From the NCBI RefSeq assembly GCF_003946205.1, contig NZ_RHOS01000004.1, forward strand, positions 62,001 to 126,000: a stretch of DNA of 64,000 nt. The letters run 5' to 3'. Positions 17,690 through 25,682 of the stretch are shown one piece after another (position 1 is the stretch's first letter; the number at the start of each line of letters is the position of its first letter). The notes beneath the pieces were generated by a model, which made no database searches, was not told the origin of the DNA, and saw only the letters and a program-made list of their open reading frames with translations. A program made the translations under genes and the position numbers. The DNA comes from Companilactobacillus keshanensis. Lineage in GTDB: Bacteria > Bacillota > Bacilli > Lactobacillales > Lactobacillaceae.

Positions 17690-18352
17690 ATGACAAATAA
17701 AATAGCCCCATCGATTCTCTCCGCTGATATCATGAATTTGGAGAGGGACGTTAAAATGGCTGAAGCGGCTGGTGCCGATTTGTTCCATATTGATATTATG
17801 GATGGACACTTCGTACCAAATATGTCTTTTAGCCCTAGTGTCGTTGAAGGTATGAGAAAGATCACTGATAAGCCGTTAGATGTACATTTAATGATCGACA
17901 ATCCAGAAGAATATATCGAGTCGATCGTTAAAGCGGGTGCTGATACCGTTTTGGTCCATGCGGAGAGCACTAATCACACTTATCGTTCAATTCAAATGAT
18001 CAAACAATTAGGTGCTAAAGCTGGGATTGTGGTTAACCCAGGAACAGCCCTGGAGAATGTTAAAGAATTATTCCCAATTATTGATCAAATTTTAGTTATG
18101 ACTGTTAATCCTGGATTTGGCGGTCAAAAATTTTTGTCAGGTATGACAAAGAAAATCCAACGTTTGGATCAATTGCGTCAAACGTCTGCTGCTGATGACT
18201 TTCAAATTGAAGTTGATGGTGGGATCAATGACGAAACAATTACAAAATGTGCTGATGCTGGAGCTGATATTTTTGTTGCTGGTTCATATCTCTTCGGTAG
18301 TGATGATTTCGAGGGCAGAATTAATAAGTTAAAGGATCTCGTGGAAGACTAA
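17690..18352 (+). CDS. rpe: Ribulose-phosphate 3-epimerase
   Basis: The 220-residue TIM-barrel enzyme interconverts ribulose 5-phosphate and xylulose 5-phosphate in the pentose phosphate / phosphoketolase route. KIAPSILSAD, HIDIMDGHFVPN, VHLMIDNPE, MTVNPGFGGQKF and EVDGGI carry the metal and phosphate ligands. ATG 17690 follows AAGGAG by about ten bases; GTG 17681 overlaps that site and is rejected. The stop overlaps the thiN start by one base. Confidence 0.96.
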   Translation: MTNKIAPSILSADIMNLERDVKMAEAAGADLFHIDIMDGHFVPNMSFSPSVVEGMRKITDKPLDVHLMIDNPEEYIESIVKAGADTVLVHAESTNHTYRSIQMIKQLGAKAGIVVNPGTALENVKELFPIIDQILVMTVNPGFGGQKFLSGMTKKIQRLDQLRQTSAADDFQIEVDGGINDETITKCADAGADIFVAGSYLFGSDDFEGRINKLKDLVED

Positions 18353-19023
18353 TGAAACGGGTTAATGTTTTATTAGGTGGTCCCAAAAGTGAATATCCTG
18401 AGGAAATGAACAGTATCAAAGCAATTCCCGGACCATGGGTCGGGGCGGACCGCGGAAGTTTATATTTAGTTAAAAATGGTGTAATTCCTGAAATTGCCAT
18501 GGGAGATTTTGATTCTATCAATAAAAAAGAACAAAAATTTCTAAGGGATAACATTTCAAACTTTTATAAATTTCCTCCAGAAAAGAATGATACTGATTCT
18601 GAATTGTGTTTATTGGCTGCAAGACAAAAATTTAATGCTCAAGAGTACATCATTTATGGTGGTACTGGTGGGCGAATTGATCATTTCTTGGTCAATTTAT
18701 TCTTACCATTCGATAGACGATTCTTCGATTTTTATGACAAACTTTATTTCAAATCGGCTAATAATACTATTAGATTTTTTAAACCTGGTAGCTATACGGT
18801 TTATCATGAACACGGGATGAAATACATTGGTTTTATTAATTTAGGACCTGTCACACGTTTAAATTTAGTAAATGCAAAATATAAGTTAAAAGATTTTAGT
18901 GCTGATCATCCAGTCAGTTGGGCCAGTAATGAGTTTATTGGTGATTCAATCGACTTTAATTTTGGAAGCGGAGTTATTGCCGTTATCCAAAGTGCTGATG
19001 CTAAGCAAAACAAAAAGGACTAA
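18352..19023 (+). CDS. thiN: Thiamine pyrophosphokinase
   Basis: The 223-residue enzyme makes thiamine diphosphate from thiamine and ATP. GADRGSLYLV, MGDFDSI, EKNDTDSELCL and YGGTGGRIDHFLVN are the expected substrate-site motifs. The TAATG overlap with rpe indicates coupled translation. The product is the cofactor of phosphoketolase and pyruvate enzymes. The gene ends inside a bidirectional terminator shared with rpmB. Confidence 0.94.
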   Translation: MKRVNVLLGGPKSEYPEEMNSIKAIPGPWVGADRGSLYLVKNGVIPEIAMGDFDSINKKEQKFLRDNISNFYKFPPEKNDTDSELCLLAARQKFNAQEYIIYGGTGGRIDHFLVNLFLPFDRRFFDFYDKLYFKSANNTIRFFKPGSYTVYHEHGMKYIGFINLGPVTRLNLVNAKYKLKDFSADHPVSWASNEFIGDSIDFNFGSGVIAVIQSADAKQNKKD

Positions 19024-19048
19024 CGAAATTAATCGTTAGTCCTTTTTT
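19012..19048. terminator. Bidirectional terminator between thiN and rpmB
   Basis: Fifteen base pairs (19012-19026 with 19033-19047) with A runs on one side and T runs on the other close a six-base loop. It terminates the plus-strand priA-thiN operon and the minus-strand rpmB gene. Confidence 0.92.
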
Positions 19049-19062
19049 TAGTTATTTTAAAA

Positions 19063-19248
19063 TTATACGCGGGTAACTTTTCCCGATTTCAAAGCTCTAG
19101 CTGAAACCCAAACACGTTTAGGTTTACCATCAACCATGATACGAACTTTTTGCAAGTTTGGCTTCCAAGAACGTTTTGATTGATTAAGAGCGTGAGAACG
19201 TTTGTTACCAAACACTGTCTTACGGCCTGTAATAATATCTTTTGCCAT
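19063..19248 (-). CDS. rpmB: 50S ribosomal protein L28
   Basis: This 61-residue L28 reads [19 protein letters not shown] and [19 protein letters not shown]; it has no cysteine pair, so it is the zinc-free form. AAGGAGGTCGGTCCC precedes the ATG. As in Bacillus, rpmB is transcribed away from the adjacent yloU-fakA pair and toward thiN. Confidence 0.97.
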   Translation of the reverse strand: MAKDIITGRKTVFGNKRSHALNQSKRSWKPNLQKVRIMVDGKPKRVWVSARALKSGKVTRV

Positions 19249-19298
19249 GGGACCGACCTCCTTTGGCTACATGTTTTCTTTTAAAATATCACCTGACT

Positions 19299-19327
19299 AA
19301 TTTACCATAACATTGCAACTAAAGCAA
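19299..19327 (-). promoter_or_regulatory. Predicted rpmB promoter
   Basis: On the minus strand TTGCTT (19327-19322) and TAAATT (19304-19299) are 17 bases apart, giving a leader of about 45 bases before rpmB. Confidence 0.6.
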
Positions 19328-19367
19328 TAGAGTAATAATATTGACCATAAATCTTTAATTCAAAATC

Positions 19368-19397
19368 TTGCTATGATAAAATTTTTATGGTTATGAT
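19368..19397 (+). promoter_or_regulatory. Predicted yloU-fakA promoter
   Basis: TTGCTA (19368-19373) and TATGAT (19392-19397) are 18 bases apart, about 30 bases before the yloU start. Together with the rpmB promoter it makes the 184-base gap a divergent regulatory region. Confidence 0.55.
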
Positions 19398-19432
19398 AGG
19401 ATAGATAAGGTCCAAAGATAGGAGGATCCAGA

Positions 19433-19801
19433 ATGGCAGTTACAATTAAAACAAAGCATGGCGAAATCGTCGTGTCCACTAACAGTGTTTCAACAATTGT
19501 TGGCGGTGCTGCTTCAGATATATACGGTATCGTAGGTATGGCAAGCAAGAACCAATTGCGCGATGGAGTTAATACGATTTTAAACCGTGAGGATTTTTCT
19601 CGTGGTGTTGTTATTGACCAAAAAGACGGAAAACTTGCTGTCGATGTATATATCATAGTAGGATATGGAATTAAAATATCCGAAGTTGCTAAAAATTTAA
19701 AAGCGAAAGTTAAATATAACCTAGAAACAATGCTCGGAACACCGGCCGGCACTGTGAATGTTTATGTCCAAGGAATCAAAGTATTGGATGACATTAAATA
19801 G
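19433..19801 (+). CDS. yloU: Asp23/Gls24 family protein, YloU-type
   Basis: The 122-residue Asp23/Gls24 family protein contains STIVGGAASDIYGIVGMA and VDVYIIVGYGIKISEVAKNL. The place before the DhaL/FakA gene identifies YloU. It is a paralog of the protein at 1312. AGGAGGATCCAG precedes the ATG. The exact biochemical role is not known to me; neighbours suggest a link to fatty-acid use or envelope stress. Confidence 0.88.
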   Translation: MAVTIKTKHGEIVVSTNSVSTIVGGAASDIYGIVGMASKNQLRDGVNTILNREDFSRGVVIDQKDGKLAVDVYIIVGYGIKISEVAKNLKAKVKYNLETMLGTPAGTVNVYVQGIKVLDDIK

Positions 19802-19828
19802 GTATTAAGCTGGTTGGAGGGAATTTTT

Positions 19829-21505
19829 TTGAGCAAAGAACTTATTACCAAAAATGAATTTTCTGATATGGTGCGAGTTGCCTCACATCGTCTAGAAAAA
19901 AATGCTAAATTTGTTAATTCACTAAATGTTTTTCCTGTCCCAGATGGAGATACTGGTACAAATATGAGTCTTACGATTCAAAGTGGTTTTAAAGCCGTCA
20001 ATGAATCAGAAAGTACTAATATTGGTATTTTGGGTAAAGCTTTGGCTAAGGGACTATTGATGGGAGCTAGAGGTAACTCAGGTGTTATCACATCCCAATT
20101 ATTCAGAGGCTTTTCGAAGAGTATTGAGAAAAAAGAATCTTTGAATGCCGATGATTTAGCATCAGCTTTTGAAGATGGCGTAAAAACAGCTTATAAGGCC
20201 GTTATGAAGCCAGTTGAAGGAACTATACTAACTGTTGCTAGATATGGTGCTGAAGCGGGTATTAAGAAGGCTAAAGAGACAACTGACATAGTTCAAGTTA
20301 TGACGGCGGTTGTTAAAGGTTCCAAAACTGGTTTAGAAAAGACACCTTCACTATTGCCAGTACTAAAGGAAGTCGGAGTTGTCGATTCCGGTGGTCAAGG
20401 TCTAGTGTTTATTTATGAAGGATTTTTAGAAGGTCTTTCAGGCGAAGTTTCAGATAGTGAGGCTTATACGCCAGACGAAGCTGAAATGGATGAAATGATC
20501 AATGCAACCCATCATCAAGAATCTGTTCAAAGTCAATTCAATACTGATTCGATCGAAAACGGATATTGTACGGAGATGATGGTTGAACTGGGTGAAAATC
20601 CAACAACTGATGAAAAGTTTGATTATGAAGAGTTCCGTCAATATTTAAGTGGAATTGGTGATTCATTATTAGTGGTTTCTGATGATGAGGTTGTTAAAGT
20701 TCACGTTCATACTAACTATCCATACAAAGTTTGGGAAGCTGGTAGAAAATTTGGTGCATTAACAAAGATCAAAATCGATAATATGCGTATTCAACACGAA
20801 ACCATTGTTGATGAAGATGAAATTGCTACCCCAGTAAGTAGTCAACCAATCGACTATGCGGTTATTGCGGTATCTTCAGGTGACGGTCTTTCAACGCTGT
20901 TTGAAAGTTTAGGTGTCACACACGTTATCAGTGGTGGACAGACAATGAATCCATCTACAAATGATATTGTAGATGCGATCAATGCTTCCAATGCCAAACG
21001 AGCAATTGTTTTACCAAATAACGGTAATATTATTATGGCAGCTAAACAGGCTGCGGAATTAGTTAATATTCCCGTTGTTATTGTTGCTTCTAAGACAATC
21101 TCACAAGGTATGACAGCAATGTTGTCATTTAACCCCGAGGCTGAATTAGATGAAAATAAAGATAATATGGAAGATTCATTAGATACTGTTAAGAGTGGTC
21201 AAATTACTGAGGCCGTTCGTAACACAGAAATTGATGGATTAAAGATCACAAAGGGTCACTATATGGGAATTGTCGATGGAAAGATCCTAGTTGATTCGGA
21301 AGATATTATTTCTGTTACTGAAGAAACACTTGATAAGATGATCGATGAGGATAGTGAAGTTATTACTATTTTGGTTGGCCAAGATGGTAATGAAGCCGAT
21401 GCTCAAAAGGTTTCAGATTATTTAGATGAAAAGTATGCAGACTTAGAAACTGAAATTCACCAAGGTGATCAACCAGTTTATCCTTATTTGATTGCTGTAG
21501 AATAA
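19829..21505 (+). CDS. fakA: Fatty acid kinase FakA (DAK2/DhaL domain, YloV)
   Basis: The 558-residue protein has an N-terminal DhaL ATP-binding domain (about 1-200) with NVFPVPDGDTGTNM (33-46) and GARGNSGVITSQLFRG, then a middle Zn-type region with VKVHVHTN and a C-terminal DegV-like part. FakA phosphorylates fatty acids held by FakB proteins, feeding PlsX/PlsY; plsX lies at 23609. The start is TTG 19829, eight bases after GGAGGG; the upstream frame MEGIF overlaps the binding site. No fakB is adjacent. Confidence 0.92.
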   Translation: MSKELITKNEFSDMVRVASHRLEKNAKFVNSLNVFPVPDGDTGTNMSLTIQSGFKAVNESESTNIGILGKALAKGLLMGARGNSGVITSQLFRGFSKSIEKKESLNADDLASAFEDGVKTAYKAVMKPVEGTILTVARYGAEAGIKKAKETTDIVQVMTAVVKGSKTGLEKTPSLLPVLKEVGVVDSGGQGLVFIYEGFLEGLSGEVSDSEAYTPDEAEMDEMINATHHQESVQSQFNTDSIENGYCTEMMVELGENPTTDEKFDYEEFRQYLSGIGDSLLVVSDDEVVKVHVHTNYPYKVWEAGRKFGALTKIKIDNMRIQHETIVDEDEIATPVSSQPIDYAVIAVSSGDGLSTLFESLGVTHVISGGQTMNPSTNDIVDAINASNAKRAIVLPNNGNIIMAAKQAAELVNIPVVIVASKTISQGMTAMLSFNPEAELDENKDNMEDSLDTVKSGQITEAVRNTEIDGLKITKGHYMGIVDGKILVDSEDIISVTEETLDKMIDEDSEVITILVGQDGNEADAQKVSDYLDEKYADLETEIHQGDQPVYPYLIAVE

Positions 21506-21513
21506 CAAACAAT

Positions 21514-21548
21514 AAGTTTGGGACCTTGTGTTCCAAACTTGTTTTATT
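21514..21548 (+). terminator. Intrinsic terminator between fakA and recG
   Basis: AAGTTTGGGAC (21514-21524) pairs with GTTCCAAACTT (21530-21540), followed by GTTTTATTT. The recG ribosome binding site starts directly after it. Confidence 0.7.
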
Positions 21549-21559
21549 TAGGAGGGAAA

Positions 21560-23596
21560 ATGGATTTAAGAACAGTTCCAGTATCAGCTTTATCAGGAGT
21601 GGGAGCTAAGCGATTTGAGGCTATCAGATCCTTAGGTATTGAGAATATTTATGATTTATTATTTTATTTTCCCTTCCGGTATGAGGATATTGAAGTAAAA
21701 TCACTGGATGATGCAATCGATCAAGAGAAGATCCTTTTAAAGGGAATAGTTGCCAGTGATCCAGTTGTGGCAAGATTTGGATATAAAAAAAATCGTTTGA
21801 ACGTCAGAATTATTGTTGAAAATGAATCGGTCATGGTAACCTTTTTCAATCAACCGTGGTTAAAAGATAAGTTTGTAACTGGTGATGAAGTTGCAGTATA
21901 TGGTAAATGGAATCAAAATCGCCGCGCCATAACAGGTATGAAGGTAATTGGTGATGAACATGCTGAAGGTTCAATTGATTCAGTTTATTCCGTAAATAAA
22001 AATATTCATCAAAAAACTTTGATAAGTTTGATAAAATCAGCCTATGAAGAATATTCTGATCAAATTGAAACAATCATTCCTGAACATATTTTAGAGAAAT
22101 ATCATTTGATGAATGATAAAGAAATGGTTCAGGGGATGCATTTCCCTAAAAATGACGAACAAAATGAATTAGCCAGAAGAACTGCTAAATTTAGAGAATT
22201 TTTCTTATTTGAATGTGGAATTCAAAATATGAAATCAAAGGATCAAATTAATCAGGTTGGTTTACTGGAGAATTATGATAAAAAGTATATTGATGACTTC
22301 ATTGATAGCTTGCCATTTGATTTAACAACGGCTCAAGCAAGAGTTACACAAGAAATTCTAGATGATATGGAGTCCAGCTATCATATGAATCGACTGCTTC
22401 AAGGCGATGTTGGATCTGGTAAGACGATAGTAGCAGTAATTGCAATGCTTGCTTCGGTGACGTCAGGATATCAAGCAGCCATTATGGCACCAACAGAAAT
22501 CTTAGCCCAACAGCATTTTAATAAAATCGGCAAATTATTAGCACCTTTGAAAATAAGAATCAGTATTTTAACTGGTTCACAGACCAAGAAAGAACATGAT
22601 GCGATAGCTGACAATATTAAGACTGGTAAAACTAATGTTATTGTTGGTACGCATGCTTTGATCCAGGATAGTGTTGAGTTTAAAGATCTCGGTTTGATCG
22701 TAATTGATGAGCAGCATCGTTTTGGTGTTAATCAACGTAAAAGTTTACGTGAAAAGGGTAATAATCCTGATGTATTAGCTATGACAGCTACACCTATTCC
22801 GAGGACATTGGCGATAACAGCGTATGGAGATATGGATGTTTCGAGAATTGACGAGTTGCCAGCTGGACGTAAAAAAATTGAGACATATTGGATCAGAAGT
22901 CAAAAAATAGAACAAATGTATCGGTTTGTAACTAAAGAATTGGCTGATAGTGCGCAAGTCTATGTTGTTACACCACTTATATCGGAGTCCGAGAAGATAG
23001 ATTTAAAAAATGCAGAATTGATTTATGATAAATTTAGTGAGTTATTTGCACCGAAATATAGGATTGGTCTACTTCATGGTCAGATGCCAAATGATCAAAA
23101 AGAAGATGTGATGAGTCAATTTAGTCATCAGAAGATAGATGTATTGGTTTCAACAACCGTTATCGAAGTCGGTGTCGATGTCCCTAATGCATCAGTTATG
23201 GTGATCTATGACGCTAATCGATTTGGTTTGTCACAGTTGCATCAATTGCGAGGTCGTGTTGGTCGTGGCGAAAAGCAGTCGTATTGTATTTTGATTGCTG
23301 ACCCTAAAAATGAGACGGCTTTAGAAAGAATGAAGATTTTAACGTCAACTAATGACGGATTCGTTTTAGCTGAAGAAGACCTAAAAATGCGTGGAGCTGG
23401 AGATGTTTTGGGTAGTCGTCAATCAGGTCTACCAGACTTTAAAGTTGGCGATCCAATCGCTGATATCAACATATTGGAAACAGCTCAAATTGAGGCTGAA
23501 GCAATATTTAAGGACGATGCTATGGCAAAATCTGAAAATAAAGTGTTAAAATCTTTCTTGAATGATGAATTTGAACAGTTAAATAATTTTGATTAG
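21560..23596 (+). CDS. recG: ATP-dependent DNA helicase RecG
   Basis: The 678-residue helicase reverses stalled forks and branch-migrates Holliday junctions. The N-terminal wedge OB fold (about 50-160) precedes the motor: GDVGSGKT (about 281-288), DEQHRFG (about 382), AMTATPIPRTLA, and the second lobe with VSTTVIEVGVDVPNA and QLRGRVGRG. ATG 21560 has GGAGGGAAA upstream; a more upstream start at 21518 would run through the terminator hairpin and is rejected. Confidence 0.97.
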   Translation: MDLRTVPVSALSGVGAKRFEAIRSLGIENIYDLLFYFPFRYEDIEVKSLDDAIDQEKILLKGIVASDPVVARFGYKKNRLNVRIIVENESVMVTFFNQPWLKDKFVTGDEVAVYGKWNQNRRAITGMKVIGDEHAEGSIDSVYSVNKNIHQKTLISLIKSAYEEYSDQIETIIPEHILEKYHLMNDKEMVQGMHFPKNDEQNELARRTAKFREFFLFECGIQNMKSKDQINQVGLLENYDKKYIDDFIDSLPFDLTTAQARVTQEILDDMESSYHMNRLLQGDVGSGKTIVAVIAMLASVTSGYQAAIMAPTEILAQQHFNKIGKLLAPLKIRISILTGSQTKKEHDAIADNIKTGKTNVIVGTHALIQDSVEFKDLGLIVIDEQHRFGVNQRKSLREKGNNPDVLAMTATPIPRTLAITAYGDMDVSRIDELPAGRKKIETYWIRSQKIEQMYRFVTKELADSAQVYVVTPLISESEKIDLKNAELIYDKFSELFAPKYRIGLLHGQMPNDQKEDVMSQFSHQKIDVLVSTTVIEVGVDVPNASVMVIYDANRFGLSQLHQLRGRVGRGEKQSYCILIADPKNETALERMKILTSTNDGFVLAEEDLKMRGAGDVLGSRQSGLPDFKVGDPIADINILETAQIEAEAIFKDDAMAKSENKVLKSFLNDEFEQLNNFD

Positions 23597-23608
23597 TGAG
23601 GAAATATA

Positions 23609-24613
23609 ATGAAAATTGCTGTAGATGCTATGGGTGGAGATAATGCACCGCAGGTCATAGTTGAGGGTATTGAACAGTCACGTGACGAATGGGAAGATTT
23701 AGAATTCGTTCTTTATGGTGATGAAACTAAAATCAGAGAATATTTGAAAAATGATAAGCGAATATCAATCGTTAATACTGATGAGGAAATCTTAGGAACT
23801 GATGAACCAGTTAAAGCAATTCGTTCTAAGAAGAATTCATCAATGGTATTAGCTGCTAAATCTGTTAAGAATAAAGAGGCCGACGCTATGCTGTCACTAG
23901 GTAATACTGGTGCCTTATTGGCTGCTGGAATATTTATTGTTGGTCGTATCAAGCAGGTCGCACGTCCAGCTTTAATGCCGACTTTACCTGTTACGAATTC
24001 TCCATTAGGTGTAAATGTTTTAGATGTTGGCGCAAATGCTGAGGCCAAAGCTGCTTATTTACAGCAATGGGCAATTATGGGTTCAATTTATGCCCATGAT
24101 ATTAAACAGATTGAAGAACCAAGAGTAGCTTTGTTGAATAATGGTACTGAAGAAGATAAAGGTGATACTCTTCACAAAGAAGCCTATGAATTACTTGAAA
24201 ATACTGAAGGTATTAACTTTGTAGGTAACGTTGAATCTAACAATATCTTGGCAGGGGTGGCAGATGTTATTGTTACTGATGGATTTACCGGAAATGCTGC
24301 TCTAAAAGCAACTGAAGGAACAGCAACTATTTTATTGAGTCAATTGAAGAATGCCTTGCTAAATAACGGTTTCTTTACTAAAATGGGGGCTGCTATCGTT
24401 GCACCATCATTGAAATCTTTGAAAGACATGTTTGATACTTCTCAAGCTGGCGGTGCAGTTCTTTTAGGATTGAAATCACCAGTTGTTAAGGCACATGGCG
24501 CTGCTGACGCAAAGACCGTTTTCTATACAGTAAAACAAATTTATGGTATGTTGCTTAACGATACAATAAATAAAGCCAACAAGTATTTTGAAAAAATGGA
24601 AGAAAAGAAGTAA
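23609..24613 (+). CDS. plsX: Phosphate acyltransferase PlsX
   Basis: The 334-residue enzyme makes acyl-phosphate from acyl-ACP for PlsY. KIAVDAMGGDNAPQVIVEG is the family start; SLGNTGALLAAG and TDGFTGNAALKATEG are typical. GTGAGGAAATATA precedes the ATG. acpP follows after 38 bases. In Bacillus fapR, fabD and fabG surround plsX; here they are absent, so the fatty-acid synthesis genes must be elsewhere. Confidence 0.97.
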   Translation: MKIAVDAMGGDNAPQVIVEGIEQSRDEWEDLEFVLYGDETKIREYLKNDKRISIVNTDEEILGTDEPVKAIRSKKNSSMVLAAKSVKNKEADAMLSLGNTGALLAAGIFIVGRIKQVARPALMPTLPVTNSPLGVNVLDVGANAEAKAAYLQQWAIMGSIYAHDIKQIEEPRVALLNNGTEEDKGDTLHKEAYELLENTEGINFVGNVESNNILAGVADVIVTDGFTGNAALKATEGTATILLSQLKNALLNNGFFTKMGAAIVAPSLKSLKDMFDTSQAGGAVLLGLKSPVVKAHGAADAKTVFYTVKQIYGMLLNDTINKANKYFEKMEEKK

Positions 24614-24651
24614 TTTAAACAAACTTGGGAAAAAACAGGAGAGTTATTTAA

Positions 24652-24894
24652 ATGTCAGAACAAGAAATTTTTGAAAAAATCAGAACTATGATCGCCGACA
24701 AATTTGAGGTTGACGCTGAAACCATTAAGAATGAAACATCATTTGCAGATGATCTTGATGCAGATTCAATTGATTTAGTTGAATTTGTTTTGGAACTTGA
24801 AGAGGAATTTGATCAAGAGATCCCTGATGAAGATGCAGAAAAAATCACAACAGTGGGACAAGCTGTTAGTTATATTAAAGAACATCAAAATTAA
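24652..24894 (+). CDS. acpP: Acyl carrier protein
   Basis: This 80-residue acidic four-helix protein has the phosphopantetheine site [18 protein letters not shown] with Ser39 as the attachment residue. It carries acyl chains for fatty-acid synthesis and donates them to PlsX. CAGGAGAGTTATTTAA precedes the ATG. Lactobacilli usually have a second ACP in a fab operon; which one is used for elongation cannot be told from this window. Confidence 0.95.
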   Translation: MSEQEIFEKIRTMIADKFEVDAETIKNETSFADDLDADSIDLVEFVLELEEEFDQEIPDEDAEKITTVGQAVSYIKEHQN

Positions 24895-24916
24895 GGCCGA
24901 TAGGTCTTATTTTTTT
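24893..24916 (+). terminator. Intrinsic terminator after acpP
   Basis: AAGGCC (24893-24898) pairs with GGTCTT (24903-24908) across GATA, followed by a T-rich run. The stem starts within the acpP stop codon. Confidence 0.6.
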
Positions 24917-24925
24917 GCCTGAATA

Positions 24926-24954
24926 ATTATTTAAGGGTAAAAATTTAGTATAAT
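24926..24954 (+). promoter_or_regulatory. Possible promoter for rnc-smc-ftsY-ylxM-ffh
   Basis: A perfect TATAAT lies at 24949-24954; the -35 region at 17 bases is only ATTATT. It sits between the acpP terminator and rnc, about 25 bases before the start codon. Confidence 0.45.
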
Positions 24955-24979
24955 TAATATTATCGGAAAGGGGCATATC

Positions 24980-25669
24980 ATGTTAGATCCGAAATTTTTG
25001 AGTTATCTAAGTGAAAACTATGGAATAACTTTCAATAATAGAAAATTGGTCGAACGTGCAATGACACATTCTTCCTTTGACAATGAACACAAAGAATTAG
25101 GTATTGGTGATTACGAGCGCTTAGAATTTTTGGGGGATGCTGTTTTGGAAATAAATATTTCTAAATATCTCTTTGAAAAATTTCCAGAACTACCAGAAGG
25201 AAAACTAACACGTTTGAGATCAGATATTGTTAGAACTGATAGTTTTGCTAGATTTGCCAAACAAATTCAAATAGATAAATATTTACTAATAGGTAAAGGC
25301 GAAGAGAAACAAGGTGCTAGACAAAGACATACTCTATTGGAGGATATTTTTGAGGCCTTCAACGGAGCACTTTATTTAGACCAAGGAAATGAAAAAGTGG
25401 ATGAATTCTTAAAACGAGTTGTTTACCCTCATATTGATTCAGGAGAATTTTCAGAAGATACTGACTTCAAGACACATATTCAAGAGAAACTTCAACAATC
25501 TGGTGAAGTAGAAATTGATTATGAGGTCATAGATGAAGAAGGACCTGATCATGACAAAAAGTTTGAAGTAGAGTTACTAGTAAACGGGAAATTCTTATCA
25601 AAGGGCTTTGGTTACAGCAAGAAACATGCAGAACAAATGGCCGCTAAGAAAGCGTTAGAAGAATTATAG
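24980..25669 (+). CDS. rnc: Ribonuclease III
   Basis: The 229-residue double-strand RNase processes rRNA precursors. The catalytic signature ERLEFLGDAVLE is at 46-57, EDIFEAFNGALYLD carries the second acidic residues, and a dsRNA-binding domain spans about 155-229 (DFKTHIQEKLQQ to KKHAEQMAAKKALEEL). GAAAGGGGCATATC precedes the ATG. It heads the rnc-smc-ftsY-ylxM-ffh run. Confidence 0.96.
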   Translation: MLDPKFLSYLSENYGITFNNRKLVERAMTHSSFDNEHKELGIGDYERLEFLGDAVLEINISKYLFEKFPELPEGKLTRLRSDIVRTDSFARFAKQIQIDKYLLIGKGEEKQGARQRHTLLEDIFEAFNGALYLDQGNEKVDEFLKRVVYPHIDSGEFSEDTDFKTHIQEKLQQSGEVEIDYEVIDEEGPDHDKKFEVELLVNGKFLSKGFGYSKKHAEQMAAKKALEEL

Positions 25670-25682
25670 GAGTTTGTATTTT

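Noticed and set aside
21518-21559. N-terminal extension of RecG
   Set aside because: It would translate the terminator hairpin and the ribosome binding site of the real start.
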